Source: Cognatishimia coralii (GTDB lineage: Bacteria; Pseudomonadota; Alphaproteobacteria; Rhodobacterales; Rhodobacteraceae). From it: 64,000 nt of DNA. A model generated the notes under the pieces. That model was not told where the DNA came from and ran no database searches. It worked only from the letters and a program-made list of their open reading frames with translations. The stretch covers positions 248,001 through 312,000 of the forward strand of contig NZ_JBBGAZ010000001.1 of NCBI RefSeq assembly GCF_037478305.1. Reading direction: 5' to 3'. This document shows positions 17,535-24,881 of the stretch, piece by piece. A program made the translations under genes and the position numbers. Numbering within the stretch: the stretch's first letter is position 1; each line of letters begins with the position of its first letter.

Positions 17535-18944
17535 TTGAACGCGGGTCATATCCATAGGCGGTCATTTATCGTTAAGAGCGGTGCGGCTCTTGTTGGGTCT
17601 GTATCGGGTATTGCCTTAGCGGGCGCTGCGCTCCCTTTGCGGATGGCACAGGCGCAGGAGGCGGGCGTGGCCTTGCGCGCGCATAATCTGGCGCTAGCGG
17701 TGCAACCCAAACAGCATATTCAGTGTCGCTCGACAGAGGATGTGGCGCGCGCCGTCAAAGACGTCACAGCGCGTGGGACACCATTTTCGATATATTCCAG
17801 TGGCCATTGTTTTGCAGGTTTTTCTCTCGGCAAGGAGGCTGTTATCGACGTGAGCCCCATGTCTCAGATCGAAGTGGACCGTGCGCGCGTGACGGCTGGG
17901 CCGGGAACGCAGGTTGGCGCTTTGACGCGGGCCTTGGGGGCTGCGGGGCGTATGTTGCCGATGGGGTTTTGCCAGACAGTGGCGCTTGGCGGGCATTTGG
18001 GGTGTGGCGGCATTGGGCATCTGAGCCGGTCGCACGGGTTGCTGGCGGATCAGTTGGAGGCCGCGACGGTTGTCTTGGCTGATGGGGAGGTGGTGACGGC
18101 CAGTGAGGACAGCCATCCCGATCTCTTCTGGGCTTTGCGCGGTGGCGGTCCGGGCAGCTTTGGGATTGTGACCGAAATGACATTCCGCACACTGCCTGAC
18201 CGTCCTGCGACCCATATTTCTGCATTGGTGCGTCTGCCCGTGGCTGAGGCCGCACGCGTGGCTGCAGCTTGGCAAGGCTGGTCTATGCAACTGCCGGAGG
18301 CCGTGGCGACGACGCTTGAGGTCTTTTCGCCGGATTTTGAGACCATCCAATTGCGCCTTGCAGTGATTGCGTCTGAAGACAGCTCGGATCTGCGCAGTGC
18401 AATTGTTGGATTTATGTCTGCCGTGCCATGGCTGGAGGCGCCTAAAGTGACGCAGGGGCTCTATTCACAATTGGCCGATGTTTTTTGGCCGCGGGATTAC
18501 TACCCGTCAGAGGCGCTGGCGTACGGAGCCGCTTTTGCCGAGACCCGGACCAATGTAAACGTCTGGGCTGCGATGTTCACGCAAGTGGTCCAGCAGAAAG
18601 CGCCCCGGCAACATCTGTTCATTGAACGGCTTGGGGGTGCCATCGCGCGCGTTTCATCGAAAGCCACAGGTTACGCGCATCGGGATGCTGCCTTTCTATG
18701 GCAGATAGAAGGGCGATTTAACCGGCTGCATGACAAAGAGGAACAGACCCAAGCAGTGGAGGATCTTACCCAGATCCTGCGGCGCTCGACAGGCGGGGCG
18801 TCTTATGCAGGATACCCAAACCCACGGCTTGCCGACTGGCCCACAGCCTATTGGGGCGAGAACTATGCGCGCCTGCAGCAAGTGAAGTCCGCCTATGATC
18901 CGGGCAATGTGTTTGCCCACTCGCAATCTGTGCGCCCGGCCTGA
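17535..18944 (+). CDS. Tat-exported FAD-binding oxidoreductase, berberine-bridge-enzyme type
   Basis: A 469-residue FAD-linked oxidase. The start is a TTG at 17535, chosen because it is the only start that keeps the twin-arginine signal HRRSFIVKSG and the hydrophobic stretch to a cleavage near AQAQEA (residue 41). The PP-binding FAD domain holds His in YSSGHCFAG and Cys in GFCQTVALGGHLGCGG, the two residues that bind FAD bicovalently in berberine bridge enzymes; the C-terminal BBE segment YWGENYARLQQVKSAYDPGNVF is intact. It should oxidise an alcohol, sugar or similar substrate in the periplasm with oxygen as acceptor; the substrate is unknown. Five bases behind uvrA, ended by a strong terminator. 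Confidence 0.87.
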   Translation: MNAGHIHRRSFIVKSGAALVGSVSGIALAGAALPLRMAQAQEAGVALRAHNLALAVQPKQHIQCRSTEDVARAVKDVTARGTPFSIYSSGHCFAGFSLGKEAVIDVSPMSQIEVDRARVTAGPGTQVGALTRALGAAGRMLPMGFCQTVALGGHLGCGGIGHLSRSHGLLADQLEAATVVLADGEVVTASEDSHPDLFWALRGGGPGSFGIVTEMTFRTLPDRPATHISALVRLPVAEAARVAAAWQGWSMQLPEAVATTLEVFSPDFETIQLRLAVIASEDSSDLRSAIVGFMSAVPWLEAPKVTQGLYSQLADVFWPRDYYPSEALAYGAAFAETRTNVNVWAAMFTQVVQQKAPRQHLFIERLGGAIARVSSKATGYAHRDAAFLWQIEGRFNRLHDKEEQTQAVEDLTQILRRSTGGASYAGYPNPRLADWPTAYWGENYARLQQVKSAYDPGNVFAHSQSVRPA

Positions 18945-18947
18945 AAC

Positions 18948-18980
18948 AAAAAAGCCGCCCGAGTTTGGGCGGCTTTTGTA
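18948..18980. terminator. Bidirectional terminator between the flavoprotein and the autotransporter-like gene
   Basis: AAAAAAGCCGCCC and GGGCGGCTTTT pair across a 6-base loop. A runs on the left and T runs on the right make it active for both convergent genes. Confidence 0.88.
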
Positions 18981-18996
18981 AGGGTTGAGGTCGTGG

Positions 18997-20202
18997 TCAG
19001 AAACTGACCTCCCATTTCATTTCGATACCTCGGTCAAACACGTCAGAGCGCGTCTTGCCGTAATCGATATCCACCGTCAGGTAACCCATGCCGACCTGTC
19101 CCGACAGTCCAACGCCCAAACGCCCATAGGCGAAACGGTCGGTTGCCGCCAAAGTGGATTGGGTCGACTTGCCATCTACGCCGACGCGCAAATGCGGCGT
19201 CAGACCGGAATTCCCCATTTCCTGCAGCGCGGTGATTTGCGCACCGAGACTCACCGTGTAGCTGGTGATCTTATTGGCCGCGATGGCGCCGTAGGCCGGC
19301 TGGCTTTCTTGGAAAGCTCTCAGGTCGAAGTAGGGCGCAATGTAGGGCGCGTTTGCCAAGGCGTCCCCATTTGCCGAAAGGCCGATCGACCAGCGGGTCG
19401 AGGTGAAATTGCCCGCCGTGGTCTCATACTGTGGCCGCGCGAAGGTTAGGAAACCGTCGATAAGCATGCCCTCTGAGCGGCGTGCGAAATAAGGGCCGAC
19501 AGCGACAGAGGTCTGCTTTGCGGTCGTTGTGCCGTCAGACAGGTCTGTCCGACCATAGCCAACGAGCAAGCCGACCATGGTGTTGGCGTCGATGAACCGG
19601 TCAAGGCCGCCAACGAAATCAAAGGAGTCCCCGACGTGTGAATCGCTGTACTTGCGATACTCGACCGAGGCCCAGGCGTTCCAGTCCGCGTCATTCAGCC
19701 CTGCACCTTGGGTCGAGATGAACAAAGAGTTGCGGTTGACCGAGGTGCCATTCGCGTTGTCGAACTTTGATTGCGCGTTTTGGCTGTTGCCGTCTGCAAT
19801 CGCGTTGGTCTGGCTGTTACCGCTGATCTGGCCGGTGATATTGCCATCGGTGCTGGCAGCGGTGGCAGGAGCCGCACAAGTAAACGTGGTTGAGCCTGTG
19901 AGATCAACTCTGGGGGAAAGGCTGCCGTCGCCGGTAATAGTCAAGGCACCGTTCTCTGCAGTGCCTGAAAACGTATAGGTGGCAGACGCGCGGGCAACCC
20001 CGACCTGAGCCGTTCCTGAGGTTTGCGTCCACGACACCACCTCGCCGGTCACCAAACCTGAGATAGTAAAAGCACTACCCGCAATGACAACAAGTGGTGT
20101 GGTTGCTAGTCCAGAACAGGTTTGAGTTGGAATGGCACCCCCTGCTTGGCCCATCGTTGGCAAGGCCAGTAAGAGCGCTCCAATTTTAAGAAATTTGCGC
20201 AT
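18997..20202 (-). CDS. Autotransporter-domain outer membrane beta-barrel protein
   Basis: A 401-residue protein with a signal peptide (MRKFLKIGALLLALPTMGQA, cleavage about residue 20), a short Ser/Thr/Gly-rich exported region with two cysteines (about 21-140), a polar linker rich in Asn/Gln (about 120-165), and a C-terminal autotransporter-like beta-barrel (about 170-401) with alternating strands. It ends in WEVSF; a terminal Phe is the usual BAM recognition signal. The start at 20202 has GGGGAAA upstream; an earlier TTG would add six residues. The passenger is far too small for a typical adhesin, so the barrel itself may be the working part. A CtrA-type site lies 78 bases upstream. Confidence 0.85.
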   Translation of the reverse strand: MRKFLKIGALLLALPTMGQAGGAIPTQTCSGLATTPLVVIAGSAFTISGLVTGEVVSWTQTSGTAQVGVARASATYTFSGTAENGALTITGDGSLSPRVDLTGSTTFTCAAPATAASTDGNITGQISGNSQTNAIADGNSQNAQSKFDNANGTSVNRNSLFISTQGAGLNDADWNAWASVEYRKYSDSHVGDSFDFVGGLDRFIDANTMVGLLVGYGRTDLSDGTTTAKQTSVAVGPYFARRSEGMLIDGFLTFARPQYETTAGNFTSTRWSIGLSANGDALANAPYIAPYFDLRAFQESQPAYGAIAANKITSYTVSLGAQITALQEMGNSGLTPHLRVGVDGKSTQSTLAATDRFAYGRLGVGLSGQVGMGYLTVDIDYGKTRSDVFDRGIEMKWEVSF

Positions 20203-20279
20203 TGTTTCCCCGTTTCCCAAAAATTTGTTAATTTTCCCGCGGCCAAATAAGCACGAAACGTCGTGTAACCGCAGGAAAT

Positions 20280-20294
20280 TTAACGTTTTGTTAA
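20280..20294. promoter_or_regulatory. CtrA-type binding site upstream of the outer membrane protein gene
   Basis: TTAACGTTTTGTTAA is an exact TTAA-N7-TTAA match, 78 bases before the start of the minus-strand barrel gene and 36 bases beyond the stop of the minus-strand membrane protein gene. It differs from the site at 4522-4536 at only one or two spacer positions. Control by CtrA is inferred. Confidence 0.5.
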
Positions 20295-20329
20295 TTCATT
20301 TTGAGCGGGTGTATCTAATTGTAGACAGA

Positions 20330-20767
20330 TCAGACCATGTCGACTTGCAGTTTTTCTTGTTGTCGCAGCACCGGCGAGATCAGCGCAATCAAGAAGACTG
20401 TGTTCAAGATCCCGTTCATCCATGCGCCCACAATCAGCGAGCCGGTCGTATCAATCACGAACCAAGCGATGACTGAGGATAGGATCATGCGGCGGCCCAA
20501 GAGGGGATCTTTGACGTAGACTTCGGTCGTGACCTGCCACAGCAACACGCAGAACCCAAAGAAAATGCCTGCTGAGATCGCGGTCAGCACTTCCTCCGTG
20601 TCTCGACTAAGGCTTTGTGCGCCGTCCAAGGGCATATGGACGAGGTCGAGAAAGAAACTCATGACTTCGCGTAGCGGGGTGAAGAGGCTCGCGAACATGA
20701 AAAGCGCGACGCCAGCGCTGGCGATGATGGTGATCTTGAGGGATTTTATGCGTTTGTCGTGGGTCAT
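20330..20767 (-). CDS. Small four-helix membrane protein of unknown function
   Basis: A 145-residue protein I do not recognise. Four hydrophobic segments are visible at about 11-29, 59-78, 92-110 and 113-133, separated by a polar loop (GAQSLSRDTEEVLT) and a short TTEVYVKDPLLGRRM loop; the C-terminus is charged and probably cytoplasmic. The start at 20767 has a perfect GGAGGT site 4 bases upstream. It is divergent from an XRE/MmyB regulator across 121 bases that hold a palindrome, so it is the likely target of that regulator. No enzyme motif is seen. Confidence 0.8.
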   Translation of the reverse strand: MTHDKRIKSLKITIIASAGVALFMFASLFTPLREVMSFFLDLVHMPLDGAQSLSRDTEEVLTAISAGIFFGFCVLLWQVTTEVYVKDPLLGRRMILSSVIAWFVIDTTGSLIVGAWMNGILNTVFLIALISPVLRQQEKLQVDMV

Positions 20768-20824
20768 GGTGACCTCCTTTTGCAGTGATGCGCTTTTGTG
20801 GCCGCACCGTGGAGGGCAAAACAA

Positions 20825-20839
20825 TTACCTATGAGGTAA
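20825..20839. promoter_or_regulatory. Palindromic operator candidate in the divergent XRE promoter region
   Basis: TTACCT-ATG-AGGTAA is a perfect 6-bp inverted repeat centred between the divergent membrane protein and XRE regulator genes, 50 bases before the regulator ATG. Its position suits control of both promoters by the encoded helix-turn-helix protein. Confidence 0.5.
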
Positions 20840-20888
20840 GTGAAATCATGTCGGGTTTTGGTAAGGTGGCCGTAAGAGGAGGCCGCCT

Positions 20889-21653
20889 ATGGAACAGAGC
20901 TTTGGAACCGTCCTGAAAGAATGGCGGCAGATCCGGCGGATGAGTCAGTTGGATCTGGCGAGCGAGGCAGGGGTCTCGGCGCGGCATGTGTCGTTTCTGG
21001 AAACCGGGAGGTCTCAGGCCAGTCGCGGGATGGCGTTACGGCTGTCAGAGGTTCTGCAGATGCCCTTGGCTGAGAGCAATCGGTTGTTGACGGCTGGGGG
21101 GCTTGCGCCTGCTTACGGACAGCGCGCGGCGGCGGATGAAGAGCTTGCGCCGCTGGAAACCGCGATGCGTTGGACATTGGACAATCACGCGCCGTATCCG
21201 GCGATGGCTTTGGATCGGCATTGGAAGCTGGTGGCTTTGAATGGTCCTGCACGGATGTTTCTGGGGCCGATGGGGTTGGCGGAAGGCGATAGTCTGATTG
21301 AGGCCATGCTGGATCGCGAGGACCTGAGGGCGGCGATCGAGAATATCGAAGAGGTAGAATACCAGATCCTCTCACGCCTGCGGGTGGAACTGGCGCATTT
21401 GGGGCGGGATGCGGTTCTGAGCGGGTTGATTGAACGGCTGAGCGCGCGGGTCGAAGGCTATGTCCCGCCTGCGCAAAGCCCGGTTATACTGGCGACGCGT
21501 TATAGGATGGGCGGGGTCACTTTGTCTTTGTTTTCAACGATTTCGCAGTTTGGCGGGATCGGCGAGATTGCTTATTCAGACATCAAGATCGAACAGCTTT
21601 TTCCAGCAGATGAGCAAACCCGCGCGGTGTTGATGGCGATGGCGGGGCAGTGA
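20889..21653 (+). CDS. XRE family transcriptional regulator with MmyB-like ligand-binding domain
   Basis: A 254-residue regulator. Residues 8-62 form an XRE helix-turn-helix (LKEWRQIRRMSQLDLASEAG, VSARHVSFLETGRSQAS), and residues about 95-250 match the MmyB-like PAS-type ligand-binding domain, with the typical NHAPYPAMALDRHWKLVALN opening. In this family the C-terminal domain is thought to bind a fatty acid or similar small ligand. It is divergent from a small membrane protein and shares a palindrome with it; it converges on the valine operon gene mmsB. Ligand and targets are unknown. Confidence 0.92.
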   Translation: MEQSFGTVLKEWRQIRRMSQLDLASEAGVSARHVSFLETGRSQASRGMALRLSEVLQMPLAESNRLLTAGGLAPAYGQRAAADEELAPLETAMRWTLDNHAPYPAMALDRHWKLVALNGPARMFLGPMGLAEGDSLIEAMLDREDLRAAIENIEEVEYQILSRLRVELAHLGRDAVLSGLIERLSARVEGYVPPAQSPVILATRYRMGGVTLSLFSTISQFGGIGEIAYSDIKIEQLFPADEQTRAVLMAMAGQ

Positions 21654-21667
21654 CCCCGCCGGTGTTA

Positions 21668-22540
21668 TTATCCCCGACCACGCTTCTCAAAGCGCGGTAG
21701 CATGGCCGAGAAATCCATGCCTTGGCCGTCCTCACTTTCAACGAATTGCGCATAGAGATCGGTTGCGATTTGGCCCATAGGGGTGTCGGCATCGGCGGAC
21801 TCTGCGGCCTGTTGCGACAGGCGCAGATCCTTGAGCATGAGGTCTGCGGCAAAGCCCGGTTGATATGCGTTGTCGGCAGGGCTCTTTGGGCCGACGCCGG
21901 GGGCAGGGCAGTAGGCGTTCATGGTCCAGCTGTAGCCTGAGGAGGTCGACACGACGTCAAACATCTTTTGACGGTCGAGCCCTAGTTTATCGGCCAAAGC
22001 AAATGCTTCGCAGGTGGCAATCATGGTCACGCCAAGGATCATATTGTTGCAGATCTTGGCGGATTGGCCCGCGCCAGAGGCCCCGCAGTGGACCGCCTTT
22101 TGGCCCATGATCTCAAACAGCGGCGCGGCCTTGGCAAAGCCCGCATTCGAGCCGCCAGCCATAAAGGTCAGCGTGCCGCCAGCCGCACCTCCGACACCGC
22201 CGGAGACGGGTGCGTCGACGGCCAGAAGGCCTGCGGCTTCGGCTTGCTCGGCGACCGCTTTGGCGCTGTCGACATCGACGGTTGAGCAATCCACATGGGC
22301 TGCGCCTTTGGTCATTGCAGGTAGGATCTCATCGGCGACGGTGCGCAGGATCTGGCCGTTGGGCAGCATGGTGATGACGACGTCCGCGCCTGTGGCGGCG
22401 GCTGCGGCGCTGTCGACCAGGGTGACGCCTTCGATGGCGACATCCGCCATGTCAAAGCCTGTCACCTCATGGCCCGCTTTCGCGAGATTGGCCGCCATGG
22501 GGCCGCCCATATTGCCCAATCCGATGAACCCGATCTTCAT
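21668..22540 (-). CDS. mmsB: 3-hydroxyisobutyrate dehydrogenase
   Basis: A 290-residue beta-hydroxyacid dehydrogenase that oxidises 3-hydroxyisobutyrate to methylmalonate semialdehyde with NAD in valine breakdown. Visible features: Rossmann GFIGLGNMGGPMA at 4-16, substrate motif DAPVSGGVGGAAGGTL near 118, and the catalytic lysine in GQSAKICNNM near 170. The start overlaps the stop of the upstream hydrolase gene by four bases (ATGA) with GGGAGA as ribosome site. Last gene of the acyl-CoA dehydrogenase / hydrolase / mmsB operon; converges on the XRE regulator. Confidence 0.95.
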   Translation of the reverse strand: MKIGFIGLGNMGGPMAANLAKAGHEVTGFDMADVAIEGVTLVDSAAAAATGADVVITMLPNGQILRTVADEILPAMTKGAAHVDCSTVDVDSAKAVAEQAEAAGLLAVDAPVSGGVGGAAGGTLTFMAGGSNAGFAKAAPLFEIMGQKAVHCGASGAGQSAKICNNMILGVTMIATCEAFALADKLGLDRQKMFDVVSTSSGYSWTMNAYCPAPGVGPKSPADNAYQPGFAADLMLKDLRLSQQAAESADADTPMGQIATDLYAQFVESEDGQGMDFSAMLPRFEKRGRG

Positions 22541-23583
22541 GCCGTCTCTCCCTTTTCAAATGTCAGTTTTTCCGCGCCCAGAGGCATCAGCATTTTCATT
22601 ACCATCGCGGCCGGAGGGTTATCCAGCGTATGTGTCCATTGTGGATTGCGGTCTTTGTCGATGATCGCAGCGCGGATGCCTTCGACGAACTCGCCGGATT
22701 CACCAGAGCGATAGGTGAAGCGGAACTCTTGTTCCAGCGAGGGGCGGATGTTGTCAAAGGCGCGGCCTCGGCGGATGATTTCAAGGCCGCAGGCCATCGA
22801 GAGCGGCGAGTTGCGACCCAAGGCTTTGAGCGTTTTGGCGGCGAATTCACTGTCCTCGGATTTGAGGGAATTCACGATGTCCAAAAGCGTCGCGCCTGCG
22901 AAATGTCGATTTATATCAGAGAGATGTCCGGTGATCTTGCCTTGTGTGGGCTCGGAGGACGCTGCGTCGATCAGGCTGTAGTCGCCAGTCTCTTCAAGCT
23001 GTGCAATGAGTGCGGGCCACTGGTCTTCTGGGATGTAGTAGTCGGCAAAACCTGCGGTGATCGCGTCGCCTGCGTCCATGCGCGCGGCGGTCAGGCCGAG
23101 GTATTCCCCCATGTGGTCTGGTGCTTTGGCGAGGATATAGCTGCCGCCGACGTCGGGGACCAATCCGATGCCGACCTCGGGCATGGCGATCTGGCAGGTG
23201 TCTCCCACGACGCGGTGGCTGCCGTGGCACCCTACGCCGACGCCACCGCCCATTGTGAAGCCTTGCAGGAAGGTGGCGACGGGTTTGGGGAACTCGAACA
23301 TCTTGGCGTTCATGCGGTATTCGTCGCGCCAGAATTTGCGGCCGTAGTTATAGTTGCCGGCCTTGGCCGTGTCATACATCTCTTGAATGTCGCCGCCGGC
23401 GCAAAAAGCGCGGTCGCCTTCCGCGTCGATGACAAGCATTTTGATACTGTCGTCCGTCGCCCAGGCGTCCAGTGCGTCCTCAATCGCGAGGCACATCTTG
23501 TAGGAGAGCGCATTCAGCGCCTTGGGACGGTTTAGGGTGATACGGCCCGTCTGGCCGATTTTGCGGATGTGGATGTCGGTCAT
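22537..23583 (-). CDS. 3-hydroxyisobutyryl-CoA hydrolase (crotonase family)
   Basis: A 348-residue crotonase-fold protein. The oxyanion-hole segment DRAFCAGGDIQEMY (about 58-71) and the catalytic region MPEVGIGLVPDVGGSY (about 137-152) are typical of HIBCH, and the length (about 350 against 260 for simple hydratases) with the C-terminal extension separates it from enoyl-CoA hydratases. It releases CoA from 3-hydroxyisobutyryl-CoA, making free 3-hydroxyisobutyrate for MmsB, and so limits the reactive methacrylyl-CoA pool. It lies 2 bases behind the dehydrogenase gene and overlaps mmsB by 4. Confidence 0.92.
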   Translation of the reverse strand: MTDIHIRKIGQTGRITLNRPKALNALSYKMCLAIEDALDAWATDDSIKMLVIDAEGDRAFCAGGDIQEMYDTAKAGNYNYGRKFWRDEYRMNAKMFEFPKPVATFLQGFTMGGGVGVGCHGSHRVVGDTCQIAMPEVGIGLVPDVGGSYILAKAPDHMGEYLGLTAARMDAGDAITAGFADYYIPEDQWPALIAQLEETGDYSLIDAASSEPTQGKITGHLSDINRHFAGATLLDIVNSLKSEDSEFAAKTLKALGRNSPLSMACGLEIIRRGRAFDNIRPSLEQEFRFTYRSGESGEFVEGIRAAIIDKDRNPQWTHTLDNPPAAMVMKMLMPLGAEKLTFEKGETA

Positions 23584-23585
23584 AT

Positions 23586-24725
23586 TTACTCTGCAATCAT
23601 CTGACGTGACACGATCAGACGCATGATCTCATTGGTGCCCTCAAGGATTTGATGCACGCGCAGGTCTCGGACGATTTTCTCTATGCCGTAGTCGGCGAGA
23701 TAGCCGTAGCCGCCATGCAATTGCAGGCAGCCATTGGCGACCTCAAAGGCCACGTCCGTGACCATGAGTTTCGCCATGGCGCAATGTTTGGTGGCGTCTG
23801 GGGCTTTGTGGTCCAGTTTCCAGGCGGCTTGGCGCAGGAAGACGCGCGCGGCCTGAAGTTTGGTTTCAAACTCGGCGAGGCGGAATTGCAGGGCTTGAAA
23901 TTGGTTGATGGATTTTCCGAAAGCCTTGCGTTCGCTCATATATTGCACGGTTGCGTCTAGGGCTGCTTGAGCGCCGCCCAAGGCGCCTGCAGAGATGTTG
24001 AGGCGGCCACCGTCGAGGCCTGCCATGGCATAGGAAAACCCTCGGCCCTCGTCTCCGACGCGGTTCTCGGCGGGCACTTTGCAGTCGTCGAATTGCACCT
24101 GAGAGGTCGGTTGATTGAGCCAACCCATCTTCTTTTCGAGCGCTCCGAAAGAGAGGCCCGGCGTGCCGTCCTCGACCACGACGGTTGAGATGCCTTTGGG
24201 GCCGTCCTCGCCCGTGCGGCACATGACGACATAGGCGTCTGAATAGCTGCCGCCGGAGATAAACGCTTTGGTGCCGTTGAGCACATAGTCGGCGTTGGTT
24301 TTCTCGGCGCGGGTTTTGAGGGCTGAGGCGTCAGAGCCGGACCCCGGTTCGGTCAGGCAATAGGAGAAGACCTTGTTCATGGCGCAGAGGTCGGGGAGGA
24401 ATTTGTCCTTGAATGCGTCAGAGCCGAAAGAATTCAACATCCCGCCACACATATTGTGGATCGACAGGAAGGAGCCGACTGAGGGGCAGGACATCGCCAG
24501 CGCTTCAAAGACCAGCGTACCATCCAGACGCGAAAGGGCCGAGCCGCCGTATTTCTCGTCCACATAAAGTCCGCCAAAGCCAAGTTCTGCGAGCTTGGGC
24601 CAAAGGTCTTTGGGGATTGATCCCGCAGCGTCCCAGTCGCGCGCGAAGGGGGCGATATGTTCTTCGCCAAAGCCTTTCGCCATGTCGAAAATTAAGGTTT
24701 GCTCTTCACTTAGTGCAAAGTCCAT
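23586..24725 (-). CDS. Acyl-CoA dehydrogenase, probably isobutyryl-CoA dehydrogenase
   Basis: A 379-residue FAD acyl-CoA dehydrogenase. Markers are FSYCLTEPGSGSDASAL (FAD/substrate site near 125), FISGGSYSDAYVV, and the C-terminal VHQILEGTNEIMRLI. Its operon mates, HIBCH and mmsB, make isobutyryl-CoA the likely substrate, giving methacrylyl-CoA and passing electrons to ETF. The start at 24725 has GGGAGG upstream; a longer frame adds 12 residues that would cover the operator palindrome. First gene of the operon, with the palindrome at 24744-24763 just upstream. Confidence 0.92.
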   Translation of the reverse strand: MDFALSEEQTLIFDMAKGFGEEHIAPFARDWDAAGSIPKDLWPKLAELGFGGLYVDEKYGGSALSRLDGTLVFEALAMSCPSVGSFLSIHNMCGGMLNSFGSDAFKDKFLPDLCAMNKVFSYCLTEPGSGSDASALKTRAEKTNADYVLNGTKAFISGGSYSDAYVVMCRTGEDGPKGISTVVVEDGTPGLSFGALEKKMGWLNQPTSQVQFDDCKVPAENRVGDEGRGFSYAMAGLDGGRLNISAGALGGAQAALDATVQYMSERKAFGKSINQFQALQFRLAEFETKLQAARVFLRQAAWKLDHKAPDATKHCAMAKLMVTDVAFEVANGCLQLHGGYGYLADYGIEKIVRDLRVHQILEGTNEIMRLIVSRQMIAE

Positions 24726-24743
24726 TCGGGCCTCCCATTCCAC

Positions 24744-24763
24744 AATTGAACTCTCGTTCAATT
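24744..24763. promoter_or_regulatory. Operator candidate of the valine catabolic operon
   Basis: AATTGAAC-TCTC-GTTCAATT is a perfect inverted repeat with 8-base arms, 19 bases before the acyl-CoA dehydrogenase ATG. Its shape and position fit a TetR-type repressor site as found before acyl-CoA degradation genes. No TetR gene lies in the window, so the regulator would be encoded elsewhere. Confidence 0.55.
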
Positions 24764-24825
24764 ATAAAATCCTTACAGAACTATGTCAGGCGCAAAAGTA
24801 GTTTAGATCGTCACGTCACTTTTGC

Positions 24826-24864
24826 AAAAAACGCCCCGGATTTTCAGGATCCGGAGCGTTTCTT
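24826..24864 (-). terminator. Terminator of mmsA
   Basis: On the minus strand, AAACGCTCCGGAT pairs with ATCCGGGGCGTTT across a short loop (one mismatch) and runs into six T. It separates mmsA from the operon downstream, so that operon has its own promoter. Confidence 0.85.
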
Positions 24865-24881
24865 TGTTTTTAAACCGATGC

